The notes under the pieces were generated by a model, which saw nothing but the letters and a program-made list of their open reading frames with translations, had not been told where the DNA came from and ran no database searches. A program made the position numbers and the translations under genes. This document shows positions 1-5,440 of a stretch of DNA of 8,304 nt, piece after piece. Source of the DNA: an uncultured Lachnospiraceae bacterium. Lineage in GTDB: Bacteria > Bacillota > Clostridia > Lachnospirales > Lachnospiraceae. Every line of letters starts with the position of its first letter. Position 1 is the first letter of the stretch. The DNA lies in NCBI GenBank assembly GCA_905233835.1, contig CAJOGB010000063.1, positions 1 through 8,304 of the forward strand, read 5' to 3'.

Positions 1-100
1 GCGTGATTTGTCAACAATCTCGATAGCTTGGCTATCTGGCAAAGATTAAAGAACGAGACTCATGTACGGCTTTTTGTCGTGCATGAGTCTTTTATTTTTT
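1..100 (+). promoter_or_regulatory. 3' part of a probable yybP-ykoY (Mn2+) riboswitch with its expression platform
   Basis: The sequence upstream of mntP resembles the 3' half of the yybP-ykoY aptamer. It has a TTGTCAACA segment (8-16), a short helix GATAGC/GCTATC (22-27 with 31-36, loop TTG), and then CTGGCAAAGATTAAAG (36-51), which recalls the conserved CTGGCAAGACCTTT-like end that forms the L3 loop and closes P1. An intrinsic terminator follows immediately. The 5' half with the hallmark GGGGAGTAG lies before the window, so the aptamer cannot be confirmed here. This riboswitch class binds Mn2+ and is known to control mntP and related exporters, usually by preventing termination when Mn2+ is bound. 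The downstream gene fits well. The family call rests on remembered consensus and on context. Confidence 0.58.
56..100 (+). terminator. Intrinsic terminator in the mntP leader (attenuator)
   Basis: Positions 56-68 (AGACTCATGTACG) pair with 78-90 (CGTGCATGAGTCT) over 13 base pairs, with one G-T wobble at 65/81. The loop is 9 nt, and a T-rich tract (90-100, broken by one A) follows at once. This is a textbook rho-independent terminator. It lies only 18 nt before the mntP start and after the riboswitch-like segment, so it most likely acts as a conditional attenuator of the mntP-yrbG operon rather than as the end of a preceding gene. That gene, if any, is outside the window. Confidence 0.88.
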
Positions 101-118
101 ATATAAGAGAGGTGCCCT

Positions 119-667
119 ATGAGTTTTTGGGAAATATTCCTGCTGGGTGTGGGACTGGCCATGGATGCCTTTGCGGTCTCCATTTGCAAGGGCTTGGGAA
201 TGAGTAAAGTTAACGGAAAACAGTGCCTTGTCATCGGTTTGTTTTTCGGAGGATTTCAGGCCTTAATGCCGTTTCTCGGCTGGTTTTTGGGAAGTACCTT
301 TGCAGAAAAGATAAAGGTCATCGATCATTGGATCGCCTTTGTTCTTTTAGGTTATATCGGAATTAAAATGATCGCCGATGCTATCAAAGAATGGAAGGAA
401 GAGACAAAGGTGGAAGAAATGGATGCCCCCCTTGATATCAAGGAAATGTTTCTTTTGGCCATCGCCACCAGCATCGATGCTTTGGCGGTGGGAATTACCT
501 TCTCGTTTTTAGAGGTGGCCATCGCATGCGCTTGTGCCGTCATCGGCGTGGTAACCTTTGTGATTTCCTGCGGCGGTGTCTTAGCAAAAGCCCAGATTAT
601 CGGTGGTGTGATTTTGGTTGTATTGGGTCTTCGTATTTTACTTACCCATTTATTCGGAGCAGCATAA
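119..667 (+). CDS. mntP: Manganese efflux pump MntP
   Basis: This is an inner-membrane Mn2+ exporter of the MntP (formerly YebN, DUF204) family, which protects cells from Mn2+ excess. The 182-residue protein has six hydrophobic segments (about 4-22, 36-57, 68-87, 108-131, 133-153 and 158-178). It carries the two family repeats with conserved acidic residues, MDAFAVSI (D16) and SIDALAVG (D120), plus HWIAFVLLGYIG near 70-81. The ATG at 119 has an AGAGAGGTG ribosome site ending 4 nt upstream. Usual MntP proteins have about ten more residues between TM5 and TM6 (a GVxxGxxxGxKxxSKAE-like stretch); here GGV (152-154) runs almost directly into LAKAQIIGG. Whether this shortened form still transports is unclear. 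The upstream Mn2+ riboswitch candidate and a second exchanger 17 nt downstream support the role. Confidence 0.93.
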   Translation: MSFWEIFLLGVGLAMDAFAVSICKGLGMSKVNGKQCLVIGLFFGGFQALMPFLGWFLGSTFAEKIKVIDHWIAFVLLGYIGIKMIADAIKEWKEETKVEEMDAPLDIKEMFLLAIATSIDALAVGITFSFLEVAIACACAVIGVVTFVISCGGVLAKAQIIGGVILVVLGLRILLTHLFGAA

Positions 668-684
668 AGGAGCAGAAAGAGTTT

Positions 685-1656
685 ATGGAATCGTTAAAAG
701 TAATCGTTTTATTGTTAGTGGGATTTGTGCTTTTGATTAAGGGAGCGGACTTTTTTGTGGAAGGCGCCTCTTCGGTAGCAAAAGCCTTAAAAGTTCCCAG
801 TATTATTATCGGTCTTACCATCGTGGCCATGGGAACATCTTTGCCGGAATTGGCGGTGTCCGTGACTGCTTCGTTATCAAATAACAATGCCTTAGCGGTA
901 AGTAACGTGGTAGGTTCCAACCTCTTTAACCTAATGGTGGTTTTGGGTGCCTCCGCATTTATGAATCCGATTATTGTAGGAAAAGATACCATCAAAAAAG
1001 ACTACCCCTTCTCCGTAGGATGTGCGATTTTGCTTTTACTTTTGGGAATCGTTGGAATGGAACTCGGAACATCCGACGGTGTGGTTTTACTTGTCATCTT
1101 TATTGGATTTATTTTGTATCAGGTGCTTTCAGCATTACAAGCGAGAAAAGCCAACAACTTTGAAAACGAAGTGTTGGAAGAAGTGGGCGAGATTAAGGAA
1201 GTTCCGATTTGGTTGTCTCTTATTTTCATCGTGGGCGGTGCAACAGCCATTAAATTCGGTGGTGACTTTGTTGTAGATTCTGCTGTTGCCATCGCAACGG
1301 CAGCAGGATTGTCCCAGACCTTAATCGGACTTACCATTGTAGCTTTAGGAACCAGCCTTCCGGAACTTGTTACTTCCGTAGTGGCAGCGAAAAAGGGCGA
1401 ACTTGATATGGCAGTGGGTAACGTAGTCGGATCTAACGTGTTTAACATCCTTATGATTTTGGGTGTGGCAGCCAGCTTATCCCCCATTTCCTTCTTACAG
1501 GAAAACATCATCGATATCATCATTTTGCTGGTGTTCTCCCTCATTACCTGGGTCATGTGCTGGACCAAGGGAAAGCTTGGAAAGAAAGAAGGATTTTTCA
1601 TGGTAGCGCTTTATGTTGGATATGTGGTATATATCTGCTGGCGTGCAATGGCATAA
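685..1656 (+). CDS. yrbG: Calcium/sodium antiporter, CaCA family (YrbG-like)
   Basis: This is a 323-residue integral membrane cation exchanger of the Ca2+:cation antiporter (CaCA/NCX) superfamily, YrbG type. It has the two inverted alpha-repeats that define the family. Repeat 1 has GTSLPE (50-55) and VVGSN (75-79). Repeat 2 has GTSLPE (222-227) and VVGSN (247-251). E55 and E227 match the ion-coordinating glutamates of archaeal NCX. A short acidic linker (about 159-171) separates the two hydrophobic halves. The chosen ATG at 685 is preceded by AAAGGAG overlapping the mntP stop codon. The same frame is open upstream to 526, but that extension overlaps mntP, is not hydrophobic and has no family counterpart. 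Co-transcription with mntP behind a Mn2+-type leader raises the possibility that Mn2+ is a substrate; the family usually exchanges Ca2+ for Na+ or H+. Confidence 0.92.
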   Translation: MESLKVIVLLLVGFVLLIKGADFFVEGASSVAKALKVPSIIIGLTIVAMGTSLPELAVSVTASLSNNNALAVSNVVGSNLFNLMVVLGASAFMNPIIVGKDTIKKDYPFSVGCAILLLLLGIVGMELGTSDGVVLLVIFIGFILYQVLSALQARKANNFENEVLEEVGEIKEVPIWLSLIFIVGGATAIKFGGDFVVDSAVAIATAAGLSQTLIGLTIVALGTSLPELVTSVVAAKKGELDMAVGNVVGSNVFNILMILGVAASLSPISFLQENIIDIIILLVFSLITWVMCWTKGKLGKKEGFFMVALYVGYVVYICWRAMA

Positions 1657-1658
1657 AA

Positions 1659-1667
1659 TGGTATAAT
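1659..1667 (+). promoter_or_regulatory. Extended -10 promoter for metG
   Basis: The sequence TGGTATAAT is a perfect extended -10 element (TGN followed by TATAAT), placed 2 nt after the yrbG stop codon. The region 17 nt upstream (TGGCGT at 1639-1644) is a poor -35, which is tolerable when the -10 is extended. The predicted transcription start is near 1674-1675, giving a metG leader of about 68 nt. No clear terminator separates yrbG from metG, so some read-through is also possible. Confidence 0.72.
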
Positions 1668-1675
1668 TTCACTTA

Positions 1676-1706
1676 CATTCATGGATCGGTGCGACATTCA
1701 TGAATG
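1676..1706 (+). promoter_or_regulatory. Stem-loop at the 5' end of the metG leader
   Basis: CATTCATG (1676-1683) is perfectly complementary to CATGAATG (1699-1706), giving an 8-bp stem with a 15-nt loop. The second copy of CATTCATG is itself part of a perfect 12-base palindrome, CATTCATGAATG (1695-1706), and ACATTCATG occurs twice as a direct repeat (1675-1683 and 1694-1702). No T-run follows, so it is not an intrinsic terminator. Because the predicted transcript begins at about 1675, the hairpin would sit at the very 5' end of the mRNA. It could stabilise the message or, as DNA, act as an operator. The structure is seen; the role is inference. Confidence 0.4.
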
Positions 1707-1731
1707 AATAACCCTCATTTGGGTATAGATT

Positions 1732-1735
1732 GGAG
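1732..1735 (+). promoter_or_regulatory. Ribosome binding site that fixes the metG start
   Basis: GGAG lies 7 nt before the ATG at 1743. The alternative in-frame ATG at 1704 has no Shine-Dalgarno sequence, and it would add 13 residues lacking any resemblance to MetRS N-termini. The start at 1743 gives MANKGPYYMTTAIAYTSGK, the usual beginning of the enzyme. Confidence 0.8.
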
Positions 1736-1742
1736 AATAGAC

Positions 1743-2258
1743 ATGGCAAATAAAGGACCATACTACATGACTACAGCCATCGCCTACACGTCCGGTAAAC
1801 CTCATATAGGAAATACCTATGAAATCGTGTTGGCAGATGCAATCGCTCGTTTCCGCAGACAGGAAGGATATGACGTATTTTTCCAGACAGGAACCGACGA
1901 ACACGGTCAGAAAATCGAAGAAAAAGCCAAAGAAAAAGGCATTACGCCGAAGGAGTACGTTGACGATGTATCCGGACAGGTAAAGGATATTTGGGCGTTA
2001 ATGAATTCCTCTCACGATAAATTTATTCGTACCACAGACGAAGATCACGAGAAGCAGGTTCAGAAGATTTTCAAGAAGCTTTACGATCAGGGTGATATTT
2101 ACAAAGGCTCTTACGAAGGCTGGTACTGCGTACCGGATGAAAGCTTTTGGACAGAAAGCCAGCTTGTGGACGGAAAATGTCCGGACTGCGGACGCCCGGT
2201 ACAGAAGGCATCCGAGGAAGCATATTTCTTTAAAATGAGTAAATATGCCGACCGTTGA
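1743..2258 (+). CDS. metG: MetRS N-terminal fragment (frame 1)
   Basis: These 171 residues hold the first half of the Rossmann catalytic domain. HIGN is at 21-24, TDEHGQKI at 51-58, and the connective-peptide metal knuckle follows. The knuckle reads C129-x2-D132 ... C146-x2-C149, so the second of the four usual cysteines is an aspartate. The fragment stops after ADR (169-171), inside the catalytic domain. It lacks the second half of the active site, so it cannot aminoacylate alone. Confidence 0.6.
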   Translation: MANKGPYYMTTAIAYTSGKPHIGNTYEIVLADAIARFRRQEGYDVFFQTGTDEHGQKIEEKAKEKGITPKEYVDDVSGQVKDIWALMNSSHDKFIRTTDEDHEKQVQKIFKKLYDQGDIYKGSYEGWYCVPDESFWTESQLVDGKCPDCGRPVQKASEEAYFFKMSKYADR

Positions 2259-3711
2259 GCACATCAATTCCCATCCGGAATTCATTCAGCCTGTTAGCCG
2301 AAAGAATGAGATGATGAATAACTTCCTTCTTCCGGGACTTCAGGATCTTTGTGTTTCCAGAACTTCCTTTACATGGGGAATTCCTGTCACCTTCGATCCG
2401 AAGCACGTAACCTACGTTTGGTTGGATGCATTGACCAACTACATCACCGGAATTGGATATGATGCAGACGGAAATTCTACCGAGCAGTTTAACAAGTTCT
2501 GGCCGGCAGATTTACACTTAATCGGAAAGGATATTATCCGTTTCCATACCATTTATTGGCCGATTTTCTTAATGGCACTTGATCTTCCGCTTCCGAAGCA
2601 GGTATTCGGACATCCTTGGCTTATTCAGGCTGACGGAAAGATGTCAAAGTCCAAAGGAAATGTAATTTACGCCGATGATTTGGTAGATCTTTTCGGAGTG
2701 GATGCGGTTCGTTACTTCTTAATCCATGAGATGCCGTTTGAAAACGACGGTGTCATCTCTTGGGAACTCTTGGTAGAGCGAATCAATTCCGATTTGGCAA
2801 ACACCTTAGGAAACCTTGTAAACCGTACCATCGCTATGAGCAATAAATACTTTGGCGGTATGGTAGCTGACAAAGGTGTGGCAGAAGATGTGGACGCCGA
2901 CTTAAAGGCCGTTGTAACAGGCGCTCGTCAGAAGGTGGAAGCTAAGATGGCCGATCTTCGCGTGGCAGATGCGGTTACCGAAGTATTTAACGTGTTTAAG
3001 CGTTGTAATAAATATATTGATGAGACCGAGCCTTGGGTTCTTGCAAAGGACGAGGCAAAGGCAGATCGTTTGTCCACCGTTTTATATAACTTGGTGGAAT
3101 CTATTACCATCGGTACAAGCCTCTTAAAGAGCTTTATGCCGGAAACCGCGGATAAGATCTTTGCACAGCTGAACGCTTCCGAAGTGGCATACGACGATTT
3201 GGACAGCTTCGGTCACTATGCAAGCGGCTCAAAGGTTACCGAGACTCCGGAAATCTTATTCGAGCGTTTGAAACTCGATGAAGTAATGGAAAAGGTTGCA
3301 GTCATCGAAGAAAAGCAAAAGGCCGCAAACGGTGTAACCGAGGAGCCGGAAGCTGAAGAAGGCGGCATTGATATCGAGGCAAAACCGGAGATTAGCTTTG
3401 ACGAATTCGGAAAAATGCAGTTCCAGGTAGGCGAGATCATTAAATGTGAAGCAGTGGAAAACTCCAAGAAGCTCCTTTGCTCACAGGTTAAGATCGGCTC
3501 CCAGACAAAGCAGATTGTATCCGGAATTCGCAAATACTATTCACCGGAAGAAATGGTTGGAAAGAAAGTCATGGTTCTTGTGAACCTTAAGCCTGCAAAA
3601 TTAGCGGGAGTGCTTTCCGAAGGAATGCTTCTTTGCGCAGAGGATGCAGACGGAAATCTTTCCCTTATGACACCGGAAAAGGAAATGCCCTCCGGTGCGG
3701 AGATTTGTTAA
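2245..3711 (+). CDS. metG: MetRS C-terminal fragment (frame 2)
   Basis: This frame carries the rest of the enzyme. SRKNEMMNNFLLPGL follows the break, KMSKSKGN is at 2638-2661 and WELLVERINSDLANTLGN leads into the helical anticodon-binding domain. A charged linker comes next, then a C-terminal EMAP/Trbp-type tRNA-binding domain (about 3391-3708) seen in many bacterial MetRS proteins. The first ATG in this frame (2245) lies 14 nt inside the end of the N-terminal fragment, and its first three residues (MPT) are out-of-frame sequence. There is no good Shine-Dalgarno sequence close to it, so translation would need coupling or reinitiation. Genuine MetRS sequence starts at about codon 4. Confidence 0.6.
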   Translation: MPTVEHINSHPEFIQPVSRKNEMMNNFLLPGLQDLCVSRTSFTWGIPVTFDPKHVTYVWLDALTNYITGIGYDADGNSTEQFNKFWPADLHLIGKDIIRFHTIYWPIFLMALDLPLPKQVFGHPWLIQADGKMSKSKGNVIYADDLVDLFGVDAVRYFLIHEMPFENDGVISWELLVERINSDLANTLGNLVNRTIAMSNKYFGGMVADKGVAEDVDADLKAVVTGARQKVEAKMADLRVADAVTEVFNVFKRCNKYIDETEPWVLAKDEAKADRLSTVLYNLVESITIGTSLLKSFMPETADKIFAQLNASEVAYDDLDSFGHYASGSKVTETPEILFERLKLDEVMEKVAVIEEKQKAANGVTEEPEAEEGGIDIEAKPEISFDEFGKMQFQVGEIIKCEAVENSKKLLCSQVKIGSQTKQIVSGIRKYYSPEEMVGKKVMVLVNLKPAKLAGVLSEGMLLCAEDADGNLSLMTPEKEMPSGAEIC

Positions 3712-4500
3712 ATGATTTTTGAAAGTCATGCACATTATGATGACGAGAGGTTCGATTCTGACAGAGTCGAACTTCTTTCGTTAATGAAACAAAATAATAT
3801 TGAGCGAATCGTAAACGTGGGTTCTTCTTTAAAGAGCTGTCGCAGTACTTTGGAATTAGCCAAGAAATACGACTTTATATCCGCGGCCATCGGTGTTCAT
3901 CCCAGCGATATTGCATGTCTTGATGAGGAGCCGGAGGGACTTTCCCTGCTCTATGATACCGCAAAGAAGAATAAAGACGTGGTAGCCATCGGCGAAATCG
4001 GCTTGGATTATTACTGGGACAAAGAAGAGGATGTGCAAAAGCGCCAAAAAGAGCGATTCTTGGAGCAGTTGGACATCGCCCATCAACTGGATTTACCGGT
4101 GATCATTCACTCCAGAGATGCAGCGGAAGAGACCTTTTCTATCATGAAAGATGCTGCCGCAAAAGGCATCCGAGGCGTTATCCACTGCTATTCCTATTCT
4201 CCGGAGTTGGCGAAGGAATACGTAAAACTTGGATACTATATCGGTGTCGGCGGGGTGGTGACCTTTAAAAACGGAAAGAAGTTAAAGGAAACCGTGAAAG
4301 AGATGCCCCTTTCCCGTATCCTTACGGAAACGGACTGCCCTTATATGGCGCCGTCACCCTTCCGCGGAGCACGAAATGATTCCACCTATATTCCTTATGT
4401 GATCCACGAAATCGCAAAACTTCGTGAGATTACGGATAAAGAAGTCATGGAAGTTACCTGCAGAAACGGATATGAATTATTTTCGCGAATCAAAAAGTAG
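3712..4500 (+). CDS. tatD: TatD family metal-dependent hydrolase / DNase
   Basis: This 262-residue protein has the standard TatD length and a TIM-barrel metal-site set: H6 and H8 in ESHAHYD, H63 in GVHPSD, E95 in GEIGLDYYW, H133 in VIIHSRDA, H158 in VIHCYSYS and D208 in TETDCPYMAP. Family members are cytoplasmic Mg2+/Zn2+-dependent 3'-5' nucleases linked to DNA repair and nucleic acid turnover; the physiological substrate is uncertain. The acidic residue before the first histidines, usually aspartate (DTHAH), is glutamate here (E4). The ATG begins on the base after the metG stop codon, and the GGAG ribosome site (3699-3702) lies within the last metG codons, so the two are translationally coupled. 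If metG is really interrupted, coupling can persist because its second frame runs to the same stop. Confidence 0.95.
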   Translation: MIFESHAHYDDERFDSDRVELLSLMKQNNIERIVNVGSSLKSCRSTLELAKKYDFISAAIGVHPSDIACLDEEPEGLSLLYDTAKKNKDVVAIGEIGLDYYWDKEEDVQKRQKERFLEQLDIAHQLDLPVIIHSRDAAEETFSIMKDAAAKGIRGVIHCYSYSPELAKEYVKLGYYIGVGGVVTFKNGKKLKETVKEMPLSRILTETDCPYMAPSPFRGARNDSTYIPYVIHEIAKLREITDKEVMEVTCRNGYELFSRIKK

Positions 4501-4504
4501 AAAA

Positions 4505-4520
4505 TATGATAAACTATAAA
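4505..4520 (+). promoter_or_regulatory. Possible promoter for rsmA
   Basis: The 53-nt gap after tatD contains TATGAT (4505-4510) and TATAAA (4515-4520), either of which could be a -10 box. The matching -35 regions are poor. No terminator is visible between tatD and rsmA, so rsmA may instead be read from the metG promoter. This is a weak call based on A+T-rich -10-like hexamers only. Confidence 0.35.
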
Positions 4521-4540
4521 GTAAGTTGTAGTTAATAAAT

Positions 4541-4547
4541 AAAGGGA
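4541..4547 (+). promoter_or_regulatory. Ribosome binding site for the TTG start of rsmA
   Basis: AAAGGGA lies 6 nt before the TTG at 4554. No ATG or GTG precedes the conserved region in this frame at a suitable distance, so the TTG is the best start. A TTG start with a moderate ribosome site suggests modest translation. Confidence 0.6.
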
Positions 4548-4553
4548 CGCGTA

Positions 4554-5426
4554 TTGAGCAAAGTATATATATCGTCTCCGGCGCGAACTGCCGGGATAAT
4601 TGAACAATATCAATTCCGCTTTCAAAAGAAATTCGGACAGAACTTTTTGATTGATGATCATATCATCGAAAAGATCTTGGATGCTGCGGAAATCGGAGAC
4701 GAGGACGTGGTAGTGGAAATCGGACCAGGAATCGGTACCCTTACCGAACGACTATTGGAACGTGCCTATCACGTGTTGGCAGTGGAAATCGATTCCAACT
4801 TAATTCCTATCTTGGAAGAGACTTTAAGTTCCTATTCCAACAAGACTATTTTAAATGCGGACGTGTTAAAGGTAGATCTTCGAGGGGAAGTGGAAAAGAT
4901 CAAACCTGGGGCAAAAATCAAGGTAGTTGCGAATCTTCCGTATTATATTACCACTCCAATCGTCATGGAGTTGCTAGAAGGTGACGTGGATTTTTCCTCC
5001 ATTATCATCATGATTCAGAAGGAAGTGGCGGATCGCATGTGTGTGGGTCCGGGTACGAAAGACTACGGAGCACTTTCTTTGGCGGTGCAGTATTACTGCA
5101 AACCGGAGTTTATCACCATGGTGTCGCGCCATTGCTTTATGCCGGCGCCAAACGTGGATTCCGCCGTTATTACATTGAAGAAATATGAGAATAAGCCGGT
5201 ACAGGCAAAGGATGAGAAGTTTTTGTTTCAAGTAATAAAAGCTTCTTTTGCCCAGAGAAGAAAGACTTTGGCAAACGGCATCGGAAATGCGGCTGATTTG
5301 CCGATTTCAAAGCAAAAAGCCATGGAAGTGTTAGCTTCCTTGGGAATGAATGAATCCATACGAGGCGAAACCCTTACATTGGAAGAGTTTGCCCGTTTAT
5401 CAGATGCGCTGAAAGAACAGATTTAA
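4554..5426 (+). CDS. rsmA: 16S rRNA (adenine1518-N6/adenine1519-N6)-dimethyltransferase RsmA (KsgA)
   Basis: RsmA uses S-adenosylmethionine to dimethylate two adjacent adenines in the 3'-terminal hairpin of 16S rRNA, a late step in 30S subunit maturation. The 290-residue protein has all the family marks in order: KFGQNFL (26-32), SAM-binding VEIGPGIGTLT (54-64), the acidic ribose-binding VEID (77-80), NADVLK (101-106), catalytic NLPYYITTP (127-135), FMPAPNVDSAVI (185-196) and the C-terminal SFAQRRKTL (231-239). Its length is normal. The start is TTG, giving MSKVYISSP. The preceding tatD and metG match the Firmicute gene order, but the 5S rRNA maturase gene rnmV often found just upstream is missing. 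Loss of RsmA causes kasugamycin resistance in other bacteria (family knowledge). Confidence 0.96.
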   Translation: MSKVYISSPARTAGIIEQYQFRFQKKFGQNFLIDDHIIEKILDAAEIGDEDVVVEIGPGIGTLTERLLERAYHVLAVEIDSNLIPILEETLSSYSNKTILNADVLKVDLRGEVEKIKPGAKIKVVANLPYYITTPIVMELLEGDVDFSSIIIMIQKEVADRMCVGPGTKDYGALSLAVQYYCKPEFITMVSRHCFMPAPNVDSAVITLKKYENKPVQAKDEKFLFQVIKASFAQRRKTLANGIGNAADLPISKQKAMEVLASLGMNESIRGETLTLEEFARLSDALKEQI

Positions 5427-5432
5427 GGGGAG
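5427..5432 (+). promoter_or_regulatory. Ribosome binding site for the GTG start of the GGDEF gene
   Basis: GGGGAG begins on the base after the rsmA stop codon (5424-5426) and lies 8 nt before the GTG at 5441. It supports the GTG as start and shows that the two genes are contiguous, probably on one transcript. Confidence 0.75.
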
Positions 5433-5440
5433 AAGATCTC

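Larger units (their letters stand above)
1743..3711 (+). pseudogene. metG: Methionyl-tRNA synthetase, interrupted by a frameshift
   Basis: MetRS charges tRNA-Met with methionine for initiation and elongation and is normally essential. The locus encodes a full-length class I synthetase of about 657 residues if the break is repaired. It has the catalytic domain with HIGN and KMSKS motifs, the connective peptide, the helical anticodon-binding domain and a C-terminal tRNA-binding domain. The first frame ends at a TGA (2256-2258) just after SKYADR. Homology resumes in the +1 frame with VEHINSHPEF. By comparison with the usual SKYADRLVxxxxxHPEF pattern, the local sequence GACCGTTGAG lacks exactly 5 nt (about one leucine codon plus two bases). 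Everything else in the gene looks intact, so this is either a very recent lesion or a sequencing/assembly error. tatD starts directly after the stop codon. Confidence 0.85.

Noticed and set aside
526..684. Upstream extension of the yrbG frame
   Set aside because: It overlaps mntP in another frame, has no ribosome site and is unlike any CaCA N-terminus. ATG 685 with AAAGGAG is clearly better.
1119..1601. 160-codon open frame on the minus strand within yrbG
   Set aside because: It mirrors the alpha-repeat coding sequence of the exchanger, with no independent start signals.
1704..1742. Alternative metG start at ATG 1704
   Set aside because: There is no Shine-Dalgarno sequence before it, and the added 13 residues are not MetRS-like. 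GGAG sits correctly before 1743.
1657..1742. T-box or SAM riboswitch in the metG leader
   Set aside because: The leader is only about 70 nt and shows neither the T-box sequence nor a terminator, so it is too short for either element.
2225..2262. Programmed frameshift in metG
   Set aside because: The shift needed is +1. CGT TGA G superficially recalls the prfB CTT TGA C site, but the Arg codon cannot re-pair well after slipping and no internal Shine-Dalgarno sequence precedes it. The TTTAAAA run (2229-2235) is in the wrong phase and would give -1. The product would also lack two conserved residues.
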